64,000 nt of DNA, from positions 620,001 to 684,000 of the forward strand of contig NZ_LR026975.1 of the NCBI RefSeq assembly GCF_900603025.1. The letters run 5' to 3'. Both the position numbers and the translations under genes were made by a program. Below, one piece after another: positions 1 to 7,654 of this stretch; positions within the stretch are counted from its first letter, which is position 1; every line of letters begins with the position of its first letter. The stretch is from Mycolicibacterium hassiacum DSM 44199. Its GTDB lineage: Bacteria; Actinomycetota; Actinomycetes; Mycobacteriales; Mycobacteriaceae. Under the pieces are notes generated by a model that searched no databases, was not told the DNA's origin, and saw nothing but the letters and a program-made list of their open reading frames with translations.

Positions 1-993
1 GAGATCAAGGGCGTCATCGAACGGTCCGCGGCGGCCGGCGAGCCGTGCGGTGTCATCGACCACTGGGCGCCGGAGCCGGCCGACGGGGAACCGAATCCGT
101 TGTGCGACAACGTGGTCGAAGCGGTCTGGCCGGCGGACCCGGCGGGGGAGCGCCGCGCGGCGGTGGATGCGGGGGCAAAGCTGGTGGCCCGGGCCGTGGC
201 CGAACTCGGCGCCGAGGATGTGGCCGGCGACGAGCGCGGCGACTCCGCCGATGATCCCGAGGGCTGGGCGGCCGATGTCGACGCGCTGCTGGCCGAACGC
301 GCGCGTGCCGACAAGTCGGCTCATCCCGCCCTGCCGAACCAGATCTCGGTCAGCACCCTGGTCGAACTCGGCCGTGACCCGGACGCGGTCGCGCAGCGGC
401 TGCGTCGGCGGTTGCCGAGCCGTCCGGATCCGAACGCGTTGCTGGGCACCGCGTTCCACGACTGGGTGCAGCGGTTCTACCGCGCCGACAAGCTGTTCAA
501 CCTCGACGATCTGCCCGGCGCGGTCGACCACGACGCGGCCGCCGACGAACTGACCGCACTGCAGGAGGCGTTCGCGGTGTCGCCGTGGGCCGCGCGCACC
601 CCGATCGAGGTCGAGGTGCCGTTCGATATGGCCCTCGGCGGCCGCATCCTGCGCGGGCGGATCGACGCGGTGTTCGCCGACGACGACGGCGGCGTGACGG
701 TGGTCGACTGGAAGACCGGCGATCCGCCCGACACCCCGGAGGGCCGCCGCCAGGCGGCCGTGCAGCTCGCGGTCTACCGGTTGGCCTGGGCGGCGCTTCA
801 GGGCCGCCCGGTGGACGAGGTGCGCGCGGTGTTCCACTACGTGCGCAGCGGGGTGACCGTCGCGCCGGAATCCCTGCCCGACGCCGAGGAACTGGCGGCG
901 CTGGTCGCCGACGGGCAGTGCGCCGACAGCTCCGACGTCACCGATCCCGACGCCAGCGGACCCGAGCGCATCGCACCCGAGTCCCGGGCGTGA
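1..993 (+). CDS. adnB: AdnB, C-terminal part (helicase-nuclease subunit), 5' truncated by window
   Basis: This reading frame is open from the first base, so only about 330 C-terminal residues are present. They form a RecB-type PD-(D/E)XK nuclease domain. Visible motifs in order are a His in GTAFHDWVQ, an Asp in RGRIDAVF, the catalytic VVDWKTG (Asp...Asp-x-Lys) and the QLAVYRLAW helix (QxxxY type). In mycobacteria AdnA and AdnB form a heterodimeric motor-nuclease that resects double-strand breaks, and the order adnB, K+ channel, nudC matches the Rv3201c-Rv3199c order. The helicase domains lie upstream of the window. The last roughly 30 residues are Asp/Ser/Pro-rich and probably unstructured. 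Confidence 0.9.
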   Translation, partial: EIKGVIERSAAAGEPCGVIDHWAPEPADGEPNPLCDNVVEAVWPADPAGERRAAVDAGAKLVARAVAELGAEDVAGDERGDSADDPEGWAADVDALLAERARADKSAHPALPNQISVSTLVELGRDPDAVAQRLRRRLPSRPDPNALLGTAFHDWVQRFYRADKLFNLDDLPGAVDHDAAADELTALQEAFAVSPWAARTPIEVEVPFDMALGGRILRGRIDAVFADDDGGVTVVDWKTGDPPDTPEGRRQAAVQLAVYRLAWAALQGRPVDEVRAVFHYVRSGVTVAPESLPDAEELAALVADGQCADSSDVTDPDASGPERIAPESRA

Positions 994-1126
994 CGGCTGA
1001 GGCCGCGTCAGTCCTCGCGGTGGATCCGCGCCGCCCGCGCCGGTTCTGCGCGCCGCGCGGTTCGGGCGCGGGAGAGGGCATGGTTACATAGTGACGTGCG
1101 CCCCCACCCAGCGGTGAAGGGTTCGG

Positions 1127-2206
1127 ATGGCTAGGGGCAGACTGCGTAGTCGGCTCCGGCGGTTCGACCAGTCGCTTGCCAACCAGCCGGTCTACGCGCT
1201 GACCGAAACGGTTCAGATCCCGGCGGATCCGATCAGCCCGACGCGGCGCATCGTCCGGCGCATCGTCTACGCGCTGCTGGCGCTGTGCGCCGCGACGCTG
1301 ATCGCCTACCTCGAGCGCGACGGCTACCGCGACGTCCAGGGCGACGATCTGTCACTGCTGGACTGCCTGTACTACGCGACGGTGTCGCTGTCGACCACCG
1401 GATACGGCGACATCACCCCGCTGACCCCGGCGGCCCGGCTCACCAACATCCTCGTCATCACCCCGCTGCGGGTCGCGTTCCTGATCGTGCTCATCGGCAC
1501 CACGGTCGAGACGCTGACCACCCAGTCGCGGCAGGCTTACCGGATCCAGCGATGGAGGAGCAGAGTGCGCAACCACATCGTGATCGTCGGCTACGGCACC
1601 AAGGGCAAGACCGCCGCGGCCGCCCTGGTCGGCGACGAAGTGGCGCCCGCCGACATCGTCGTCGTCGACGAGGATCCGGTGGCGCTGGAACGCGCCCGGG
1701 CCTCCGGACTGGTCACCGTCCGCGGCAACGGCACCAACTCCGAGGTGCTGCGCCTGGCCAGCGCCCAGCACGCCCGCGCCATCATCGTGGCGACCAACAG
1801 CGACGACAGCGCGGTGCTGGTGACGCTCACCGCGCGGGAGATCGCCCCGAACGCCAAGATCATCGCCGCGGTACGCGAGACCGACAACCAGCATCTGCTC
1901 AAGCAGTCCGGCGCCGATTCGACGGTGCTGACCGCCGAGACAGCCGGCCGGCTGCTGGGGTTGGCGGTGCAGACCCCGACGGTCGTGGAGATGATGGAGG
2001 ACCTGCTCACCCCCGACGCCGGCTTCGCCATCGCCGAACGCGAGGTCAGCCCCAAAGAGGTCGGCGGGTCGCCCCGGCACCTCCCCGACATCGTGCTCGG
2101 GGTGGTGCGCAACGGCCGGTTGGTGCGTGTCGACGACGAGGAGGTCGACGCGCTGGAGGCCGGCGACCGGTTGTTGTATGTGCGCAGCGCGGACGTCGAC
2201 CGATGA
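1127..2206 (+). CDS. Potassium channel/TrkA-N domain protein (Rv3200c-like)
   Basis: 359-residue membrane protein with an ion-channel half and a cytoplasmic nucleotide-binding half. Residues about 45-65 and 110-130 are membrane helices that flank a pore loop carrying the potassium selectivity filter STTGYGDITP. From about residue 150 there is a Rossmann RCK/TrkA-N domain beginning HIVIVGYGTKGKTAA with VVDEDP as the second strand, followed by a TrkA-C-like end. It probably acts as a ligand-gated K+ channel. The ATG start is supported by GAAGGG about 8 nt upstream. Its stop overlaps the nudC start (ATGA), so the two are translationally coupled. Confidence 0.88.
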   Translation: MARGRLRSRLRRFDQSLANQPVYALTETVQIPADPISPTRRIVRRIVYALLALCAATLIAYLERDGYRDVQGDDLSLLDCLYYATVSLSTTGYGDITPLTPAARLTNILVITPLRVAFLIVLIGTTVETLTTQSRQAYRIQRWRSRVRNHIVIVGYGTKGKTAAAALVGDEVAPADIVVVDEDPVALERARASGLVTVRGNGTNSEVLRLASAQHARAIIVATNSDDSAVLVTLTAREIAPNAKIIAAVRETDNQHLLKQSGADSTVLTAETAGRLLGLAVQTPTVVEMMEDLLTPDAGFAIAEREVSPKEVGGSPRHLPDIVLGVVRNGRLVRVDDEEVDALEAGDRLLYVRSADVDR

Positions 2207-3135
2207 CCGACAACCTGCGGTTGCGCAACACCCCGCTGCTGTCCCGGGTGGGTGCCGACCGGGCCGACGAGCTGCGCACCGACGTGGACGCGGCCATCGC
2301 GGGCTGGTCGGACGCGCTGCTGCTGCGCGTCGACCGGCGCAATCAGGTGCTGTTGTCGGGCGGTCGGGCGGTGCTGGGCCGGGCCGCCGACCTCGGCGAG
2401 CGTCCCCCCGACCACGCGGTGTTCTTGGGACGGTTACCGGACGGCCGCCACGTCTGGGGGGTGCGGGCCCCGCTGGAGCCCCCGGACGACCCGAACGCCG
2501 AGACCGAGGTGCTCGACCTGCGGCGGGCCGGGCAGATCCTCGACGACGTCAGCGCGCAGCTGGTCGCGACCGCGACCGCGCTGTTGAACTGGCACGACTC
2601 CGCCCGTTTCGACCCGCAGGACGGCATGCCGACCCGGCCGATCAGGGGCGGCTGGGCGCGGGTCAACCCGGCCACCGGCCGCGAGGAGTTCCCCCGTATC
2701 GACCCCGCGGTGATCTGTCTGGTGCACGACGGGCACGACCGCGCCGTGCTGGCCCGCCAGCGGCTGTGGCCGGAGCGCTTGTTCTCGCTCATCGCCGGTT
2801 TCGTCGAGGCGGGGGAGTCGTTCGAGTCGTGCGTGGTGCGCGAGGTCGCCGAGGAGATCGGCCTGACCGTCACCGACGTGCGCTACCTCGGCAGCCAGCC
2901 GTGGCCGTTCCCGCGCTCGCTGATGGTCGGTTTCCACGCGATCGGCGACCCGGCTCAGCCGTTCTCGTTCAACGACGGTGAGATCGTCGAGGCCGCGTGG
3001 TTCACCCGCGACGAGATCCGCGCCGCTCTCGACGCCGGCGACTGGGGCTCGGGGCCGTCATCCGCGCGCCTGCTGCTGCCCGGCTCGATCTCCATCGCCC
3101 GCGAGATCATCGAGTCCTGGGCCTTCGCCGACTGA
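2203..3135 (+). CDS. nudC: NudC-type NADH/NAD+ pyrophosphatase
   Basis: 310-residue Nudix hydrolase that splits NAD(H) to NMN(H) and AMP and in other bacteria removes NAD caps from RNA. The Nudix box (GFVEAGESFESCVVREVAEE, then IGL) starts near residue 202 and is followed by the NudC signature SQPWPFPRSLM. The Cys4 zinc ribbon of the E. coli enzyme is not visible: the corresponding segment (HDSARFDPQDG... to EEFPRIDP) holds no cysteine. The ATG overlaps the stop of the K+ channel. The 3' end overlaps the convergent PepSY gene by 78 bp. Confidence 0.92.
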   Translation: MTDNLRLRNTPLLSRVGADRADELRTDVDAAIAGWSDALLLRVDRRNQVLLSGGRAVLGRAADLGERPPDHAVFLGRLPDGRHVWGVRAPLEPPDDPNAETEVLDLRRAGQILDDVSAQLVATATALLNWHDSARFDPQDGMPTRPIRGGWARVNPATGREEFPRIDPAVICLVHDGHDRAVLARQRLWPERLFSLIAGFVEAGESFESCVVREVAEEIGLTVTDVRYLGSQPWPFPRSLMVGFHAIGDPAQPFSFNDGEIVEAAWFTRDEIRAALDAGDWGSGPSSARLLLPGSISIAREIIESWAFAD

Positions 3136-4569
3136 CGCACCGACCGCGCCGCGCCGTCGCTGCCACCAGCCGACCAGCACGTCGACCACCACGAACGCCA
3201 GCAGGCTGACCCCGAGCACCGGCAGCGACCAGCCGACCAGCACCGCCGCGGCGACGACGAGCAGCACCCCGGTCACCGGCAGCCGGCGCAGCACACCCCG
3301 GCGGGGCGGGCGTCCGGCCGGCCCGTCGCCGCGGGTGGGGCGGCGCCGCCACCACAGCAGATAGCCCCGCACGATCACCGTCGCCAACGCCACCGCCAGC
3401 CCCAGCAGCACCACCTGGTTGGCCGGGCCGAACAGCAGTCCCATGTGCAGTTGGATGCCCCAGGCCGTCAGTTTGGCGGCCAGCGGCCAGTCGGCGAACC
3501 ACGACACATCGGTGATCGCGCCGGTTGTCCCGTCCACCGCCACCGCGTTGTTCGACAGCACCCAGGGCTGCCGGGTCTGGGTGACGGTGAACGCGGTGGC
3601 GCGGTCGGCGGGGATGCTCACCTCGACCTTGCCGCCGACTCCGGCGGCCCGGGCCGCCGCGAGCACCCGGTCCACCTGCGTGAACGGTGGATCCGCCGGA
3701 TCGGCCTCACCGCGCTCGGCCGCGGCGCCGAAGTGGTGGTCGCCGTGCGGATCCGGGTGCGTGTGCTGCGCATCCCGGTCGGCGGGCAGGGACTTGGACA
3801 CCGTCGGGGTGGTCCAGTGCAGCGCCGTGCGCAACTCGGCGATGTTGTCACCGGCGAAGTGCGACCAGCTCAGCCCCGTCGCGGACAGAAACAACAACCC
3901 GACGGCAATCCAGATCCCCACGGCGCCATGCCAGTTCAGCGTGCGACTGCGTCCGCTGCTGGTGCGGTCGATCGTCAACAGTCGCGCGCCGTCGCCTCTG
4001 CGGCGGCGAAACCGGTTGACCCACAACACCACACCGGCCAGTGCCACCACCCACAGCCAGGACGCGGCCAGTTCGCTGTAGACGCGGCCCGGTTCACCCA
4101 GATGCAGATCGCGGTGCAACCGGTCGATCCAGGTGCGCACCGGCAGCGCACTGCTGTTGCCGTACACCGTGAGTTCGCCGCGTGGGGCGGCGGTCACCGG
4201 GTCGATGAACACCGCATGCCGTTCCGACGGCCCCAGGGCCGGGTCGTCGAAAAGCACCCGGGTGGTCTCGCCCGGTTCGGTCGCCGGACGCACGGCGGTG
4301 ACCGGCAGGTCGGAGCGCACCGCCATCGCGGCACGGATCTGCTCGGCAACCGGCAGCATCGGCCCGGTGCTGCCCGAACGCAGCTGATCGCGGTGCACGA
4401 ACTGCTCGAGGGTGGGCGAGATCGCATACAGCCCACCGGTCAAGGTGGCGATCAGCAGGAACGGGCCGACCAGCACACCGGCGTAGAAGTGCAGGCGCAG
4501 CAGGAACGGCACCAGGCCCCCGCGGCGGGCGGCCGGACCTGCGGTGGGTAGCGAAACCTGTTGGTCCAC
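3058..4569 (-). CDS. PepSY-associated TM protein with His-rich loop
   Basis: About 503 residues with the layout of PepSY-TM proteins: TM1 near residues 20-42 (LRLHFYAGVLVGPFLLIATL), a periplasmic PepSY-like stretch, two further helices (YSELAASWLWVVALAG and HGAVGIWIAVGLLFLSATG), a second external domain and C-terminal helices. Relatives include inner-membrane reductases used in siderophore-iron release. A His-rich stretch (DAQHTHPDPHGDHHFG) suggests metal contact. I chose GTG 4569, five bases after the stop of the upstream gene with GAGGA before it; an ATG at 4599 would overlap that gene. Last gene of the cassette with the SigC-like sigma factor. The specific substrate is unknown. Confidence 0.8.
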   Translation of the reverse strand: MDQQVSLPTAGPAARRGGLVPFLLRLHFYAGVLVGPFLLIATLTGGLYAISPTLEQFVHRDQLRSGSTGPMLPVAEQIRAAMAVRSDLPVTAVRPATEPGETTRVLFDDPALGPSERHAVFIDPVTAAPRGELTVYGNSSALPVRTWIDRLHRDLHLGEPGRVYSELAASWLWVVALAGVVLWVNRFRRRRGDGARLLTIDRTSSGRSRTLNWHGAVGIWIAVGLLFLSATGLSWSHFAGDNIAELRTALHWTTPTVSKSLPADRDAQHTHPDPHGDHHFGAAAERGEADPADPPFTQVDRVLAAARAAGVGGKVEVSIPADRATAFTVTQTRQPWVLSNNAVAVDGTTGAITDVSWFADWPLAAKLTAWGIQLHMGLLFGPANQVVLLGLAVALATVIVRGYLLWWRRRPTRGDGPAGRPPRRGVLRRLPVTGVLLVVAAAVLVGWSLPVLGVSLLAFVVVDVLVGWWQRRRGAVGASVGEGPGLDDLAGDGDRAGQQQARG

Positions 4570-4573
4570 CGAA

Positions 4574-5062
4574 CTATTCCTCGACGGTGTAGCGGGCACG
4601 CATGTCCGGGTGCGAACGTTCGATCGGGGTGAGCACCACCAGCAGCCAGGTCAGGGTGAGCACGCCCACCGCGATCGCGCAGATTAGCGTCCAGATCATC
4701 GGATCGGGGGCCGGGGTGGTGCGGTGCCACCACAGTCCGGCCACCGCCGCCACGCTGCCCAGCCACGAACTGAACACCGCGGCGCAGCACCACCGGAACC
4801 GCTGCGCGCGCAACGCCAGCGCCGAGATGACCACGGCGAGCAGCAGCAGGCCGGTCGTGACCGGCAGCACCCCGGCGGCGCCGTGCGCCACCGGGTGCAG
4901 ACCCCCGGCGCTCCACCACCGGCCCGCCGCGGCGACCGCGAGCGTGGCGGCGGCGGCCGTCGCGGTGATCCGGTGCGGTGCTGCGATCCGGATCTCCTGC
5001 AGCACCCGTTGTTCGATGCTGCGCAGCGTGTCCTCGACGTAGCTGTCCGGGCGCGATCTCAT
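4574..5062 (-). CDS. Small membrane protein of unknown function
   Basis: 162 residues. A soluble N-terminus (MRSRPDSYVEDTLRSIEQRV) is followed by about four hydrophobic segments: AATLAVAAAG, GVLPVTTGLLLLAVVISAL, AVFSSWLGSVAAVAGLWW and IWTLICAIAVGVLTLTWLLVVL. The ATG has a clear GAGGAG ribosome binding site 8 nt upstream. It sits between the sigma factor and the PepSY gene and is probably co-transcribed with both. I do not recognise the family. Its place suggests a membrane partner of the PepSY protein or a target of the sigma factor, but this is inference from position only. Confidence 0.75.
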   Translation of the reverse strand: MRSRPDSYVEDTLRSIEQRVLQEIRIAAPHRITATAAAATLAVAAAGRWWSAGGLHPVAHGAAGVLPVTTGLLLLAVVISALALRAQRFRWCCAAVFSSWLGSVAAVAGLWWHRTTPAPDPMIWTLICAIAVGVLTLTWLLVVLTPIERSHPDMRARYTVEE

Positions 5063-5148
5063 TCGGACTCCTCGGGCATCAGCGGTCTGTGGGTATACGG
5101 TCGTGCGGCGCCCCGCGCGAGTTCCCGATGCGAGATCTCACCGCGTCC

Positions 5149-5697
5149 TCACCCGGTGCGGTCGACGGGACGCGAGGCCCGCAGCAGATCGTCACGGGCG
5201 CGCGCCACCCGCGAGCGGATGGTGCCGACCGCGCAACCGCACACCTCGGCGGCTTCGGCGTAGGACAGGCCCAGCACCTGGGTCAGCAGCAGCGCCTGCC
5301 GACGTTCGACGTCGAGCCCGTCCAGCAGCAGCTTGAGTTCCACGATTTCTTCGAAACGCCCTGCACTACACCGCTTTTCGAGCACCGCGTGCACGTCGGC
5401 GGAACCGGTGCGCGGGCGGCTTCGGTTGTGGCGGATCTGATCGACGACGACGCGCCGGGCGATCGACAGCAGCCAGGTGCGCGCCGACGACCGTCCGCTG
5501 AACTGCGGCAGCGACGTGATCGCGCGCAGGAACGTCTCCTGGGTGAGATCGTCGGCGGTGCCCGGGTCGGCGAGATAGGCGATCAGCCGCCACACATCGT
5601 GACGGGTCGCGCTGACGAATTGCTCCAACGCCGACGAGTCACCCTGACCGGCGGCCAACGCCAGTCGGGTGACCCGATCGTCGTCACGCGAGAACAC
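5149..5697 (-). CDS. sigC: ECF sigma factor, SigC-like
   Basis: 182-residue group IV sigma factor. Region 2 is seen as [13 protein letters not shown] followed by [16 protein letters not shown], and region 4 as [20 protein letters not shown] followed by [15 protein letters not shown]. These stretches closely resemble what I recall of M. tuberculosis SigC (Rv2069). The start is GTG 5697, with only a weak AGGG before it. It lies downstream of a zinc-finger anti-sigma gene, an order opposite to the usual sigma-then-anti-sigma. SigC has been linked to copper acquisition in M. tuberculosis, which would fit the His-rich neighbours. Orthology rather than paralogy is likely but not proven. Confidence 0.82.
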   Translation of the reverse strand: MFSRDDDRVTRLALAAGQGDSSALEQFVSATRHDVWRLIAYLADPGTADDLTQETFLRAITSLPQFSGRSSARTWLLSIARRVVVDQIRHNRSRPRTGSADVHAVLEKRCSAGRFEEIVELKLLLDGLDVERRQALLLTQVLGLSYAEAAEVCGCAVGTIRSRVARARDDLLRASRPVDRTG

Positions 5698-5733
5698 GCG
5701 CAGACCCTAGTCGAACCCGCAAAGTGTGACGCA

Positions 5734-6507
5734 TCACGCTGCGGTTTCGTTGACCGGACGCAGATCGCGGGCCCGGGTGCGGGCTGCGGTGTGCGCCCCG
5801 GCTGCCAGCCGGTCGATCGGATGCAGCGACGGCGCCGGGCCGGCGGGGACCCCCATCCGGGTCGAGGGCGGCTCGCCGTGGCGGCGGTCGGCGCGCCACA
5901 CCAGCACGGCCAACACCGTTCCGGCCAGCACCGGCAGGTGGCTCAGCACCCGGGCGGGGGTGACCAGTCCGGCGGCCGCGTCGGCGATCACGTATCCGGT
6001 CAGGCCGATGCTGAACACCGTGAGCACCCCGGCCAGCCCGGAGGCCGCCGCGGGCCGCAGCGCCGCGGCGATCATCACCACGCCCAGCGCCAGCGACCAT
6101 GCGGTCGACTCGTTGAGCAGATGCACCCCGTGGGACGCGCCGTGGTGGTGCGCGAGCATTCCGAAACTCGCTCCGGTCGCCTGTGCGATGCCCAGCGCCA
6201 GCTGCAGCACCCCGACCAGCCCGAGTGCCCAACGCGGCCACAGCGATCCGAGCTCGGTGGTCACCGCCGACAGCCGGGTGGGCCAACTGTGCGTCGGCGC
6301 GGTCACCGCGCCCAGGCCCGACCGCACCGGCCCCGCCAATCGGCGGATCTCGTCGGCCTGCCGGGACGCCAGCAGATACCAGCTCACGCAGGCGCGGCAG
6401 GACTCCAGGTGGGCGTCGACCTGCGCACGCGGCAGCGGCTCGCACTCGTTGTCGATCCGCGCCGACAACGCCTCGCGTACACGTTCGCAATCCACTTCGC
6501 AATCCAC
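5734..6507 (-). CDS. Zinc-finger (zf-HC2) anti-sigma factor, membrane-anchored
   Basis: 257 residues. The N-terminus carries the ZAS signature His33-x3-Cys37-x2-Cys40 within DAHLESCRAC. It is followed by about five membrane segments, with a His-rich loop (GMLAHHHGASHGVHLLNEST) after the first. The arrangement suits a membrane sensor that holds the adjacent SigC-like factor. The start is GTG 6507; a second in-frame GTG 15 nt downstream (VDCERV) is an alternative. It is first in the minus-strand cassette and divergent from the porin, with 188 bp between. The zinc finger is clear; pairing with this sigma factor is inferred from adjacency. Confidence 0.8.
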   Translation of the reverse strand: MDCEVDCERVREALSARIDNECEPLPRAQVDAHLESCRACVSWYLLASRQADEIRRLAGPVRSGLGAVTAPTHSWPTRLSAVTTELGSLWPRWALGLVGVLQLALGIAQATGASFGMLAHHHGASHGVHLLNESTAWSLALGVVMIAAALRPAAASGLAGVLTVFSIGLTGYVIADAAAGLVTPARVLSHLPVLAGTVLAVLVWRADRRHGEPPSTRMGVPAGPAPSLHPIDRLAAGAHTAARTRARDLRPVNETAA

Positions 6508-6695
6508 GTCGTCATTGGTCGGTGGCGGTCGCCGAAGAGTTCCCGGCGATCCGGAAGACGACCGGAAAAGCGCTCGATGTACCCGGCGGATGTGGTGTAC
6601 GCCTCATCGGCGGAACTTATCCGCGCCCGCGCCGACCAGTGTCGGGGACAGCGGGGCGCGAGGGCGCCCACGCACACTGCACGCAAAGGAGCGCA

Positions 6696-7334
6696 ATGAG
6701 GGGCGTCGTACGCCGGATCTGGCAGGTAGTCGTGATGGTCGCGGCCATGCTGTGGGTGAGCATGCCGACTTCGCACGCGGGGTTGGACAATGAGCTCAGC
6801 CTGGTCGATGGCAAGGGTCGGACGCTGACGATTCAGCAGTGGGATACGTTCCTCAACGGTGTGTTTCCGTTGGACCGCAACCGGCTGACGCGTGAGTGGT
6901 TCCATTCCGGGCGGGCCAAGTACATCGTCGACGGGCCGGAGGCCGAGGAGTTCGAGGGCACGCTCGAGTTGGGCTACCAGATCGGGTTCCCGTGGTCGCT
7001 GGGTGTGAAGATCAACTTCAGCTACACCACGCCGAACATTCAGATCGACGACGGCGACATCACCGGTCCGCCGTTCGGTCTGGACTCGGTGATCACCCCG
7101 AACCTGTTCCCGGGTGTGTCGATCAGTGCGGATCTCGGTAATGGTCCGGGTATTCAGGAGGTCGCGACGTTCTCGGTGGATGTCGCGGGTCCGACCGGTG
7201 AGGTGGCGGTGTCGAACGCGCATGGCACGGTGACCGGTGCGGCCGGTGGTGTGCTGCTGCGTCCGTTCGCGCGGCTGATCTCCTCGACCGGTGACAGTGT
7301 CACCACCTACGGCGAGCCCTGGAACATGAACTAG
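6696..7334 (+). CDS. MspA-family outer membrane porin
   Basis: 212 residues: a 28-residue signal peptide ending TSHA and a 184-residue mature protein starting [11 protein letters not shown], the same mature length as M. smegmatis MspA. The match to MspA appears near-identical through [32 protein letters not shown] (the constriction-zone aspartates) and the C-terminus YGEPWNMN. It forms an octameric channel for small hydrophilic solutes in the mycomembrane. AAAGGAG lies upstream of the ATG. Codon choice shifts to more GGT, TTG and GTG than its neighbours, as expected of a highly expressed gene. Which Msp paralogue (A-D) it represents cannot be decided here. Confidence 0.96.
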   Translation: MRGVVRRIWQVVVMVAAMLWVSMPTSHAGLDNELSLVDGKGRTLTIQQWDTFLNGVFPLDRNRLTREWFHSGRAKYIVDGPEAEEFEGTLELGYQIGFPWSLGVKINFSYTTPNIQIDDGDITGPPFGLDSVITPNLFPGVSISADLGNGPGIQEVATFSVDVAGPTGEVAVSNAHGTVTGAAGGVLLRPFARLISSTGDSVTTYGEPWNMN

Positions 7335-7573
7335 CCGGCCAGTTTGGCCTTGACCTCGGCCGCGGTGGGGTTGGTCAGCGTCGAGCCGTCCGGGAACCTC
7401 AGCGTCGGCACCGTCTGGTTGCCGCCGTTGACGGAGGCGACGAACTCCGCCGCGGCCGGGTCCTTCTCGATGTCGACCTCTTCGAAGGCGATGCCCTCGG
7501 CCTGGAGCACCTTCTTGAGCCGGAAGCAGTAACCGCACCACGGGGTCGTGTACATCGTCAGCTGAGCGCTCAT
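7331..7573 (-). CDS. mrx1: Mycoredoxin/glutaredoxin-like protein
   Basis: 80-residue thioredoxin-fold protein with the redox motif CGYC in [13 protein letters not shown], cis-Pro in NQTVPTLRF and the terminal [12 protein letters not shown] helix. In mycobacteria mycoredoxin-1 reduces mycothiol mixed disulfides. It is divergent from uvrD2 (81 bp between the starts), as for Rv3198A and Rv3198c. Its stop lies in a CTAG that also contains the stop of the convergent porin gene, so the two coding regions overlap by four bases. Confidence 0.93.
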   Translation of the reverse strand: MSAQLTMYTTPWCGYCFRLKKVLQAEGIAFEEVDIEKDPAAAEFVASVNGGNQTVPTLRFPDGSTLTNPTAAEVKAKLAG

Positions 7574-7654
7574 AACGCGTTCAACGTAGCCGATCGCCCC
7601 AACATGCCCACGGCATGCCCGGGTTTGTCGCACCGCCCTGCCAAGATGGTCCCC

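Noticed and set aside
1080..1100. Promoter TTACATAGT for the K+ channel gene
   Set aside because: No TANNNT hexamer with acceptable spacing to a -35; the gene may be read through from adnB.
6508..6695. SigC-dependent promoter between the anti-sigma gene and the porin
   Set aside because: CGGAAC occurs near 6612, but a matching -10 at the right distance is not convincing by eye.
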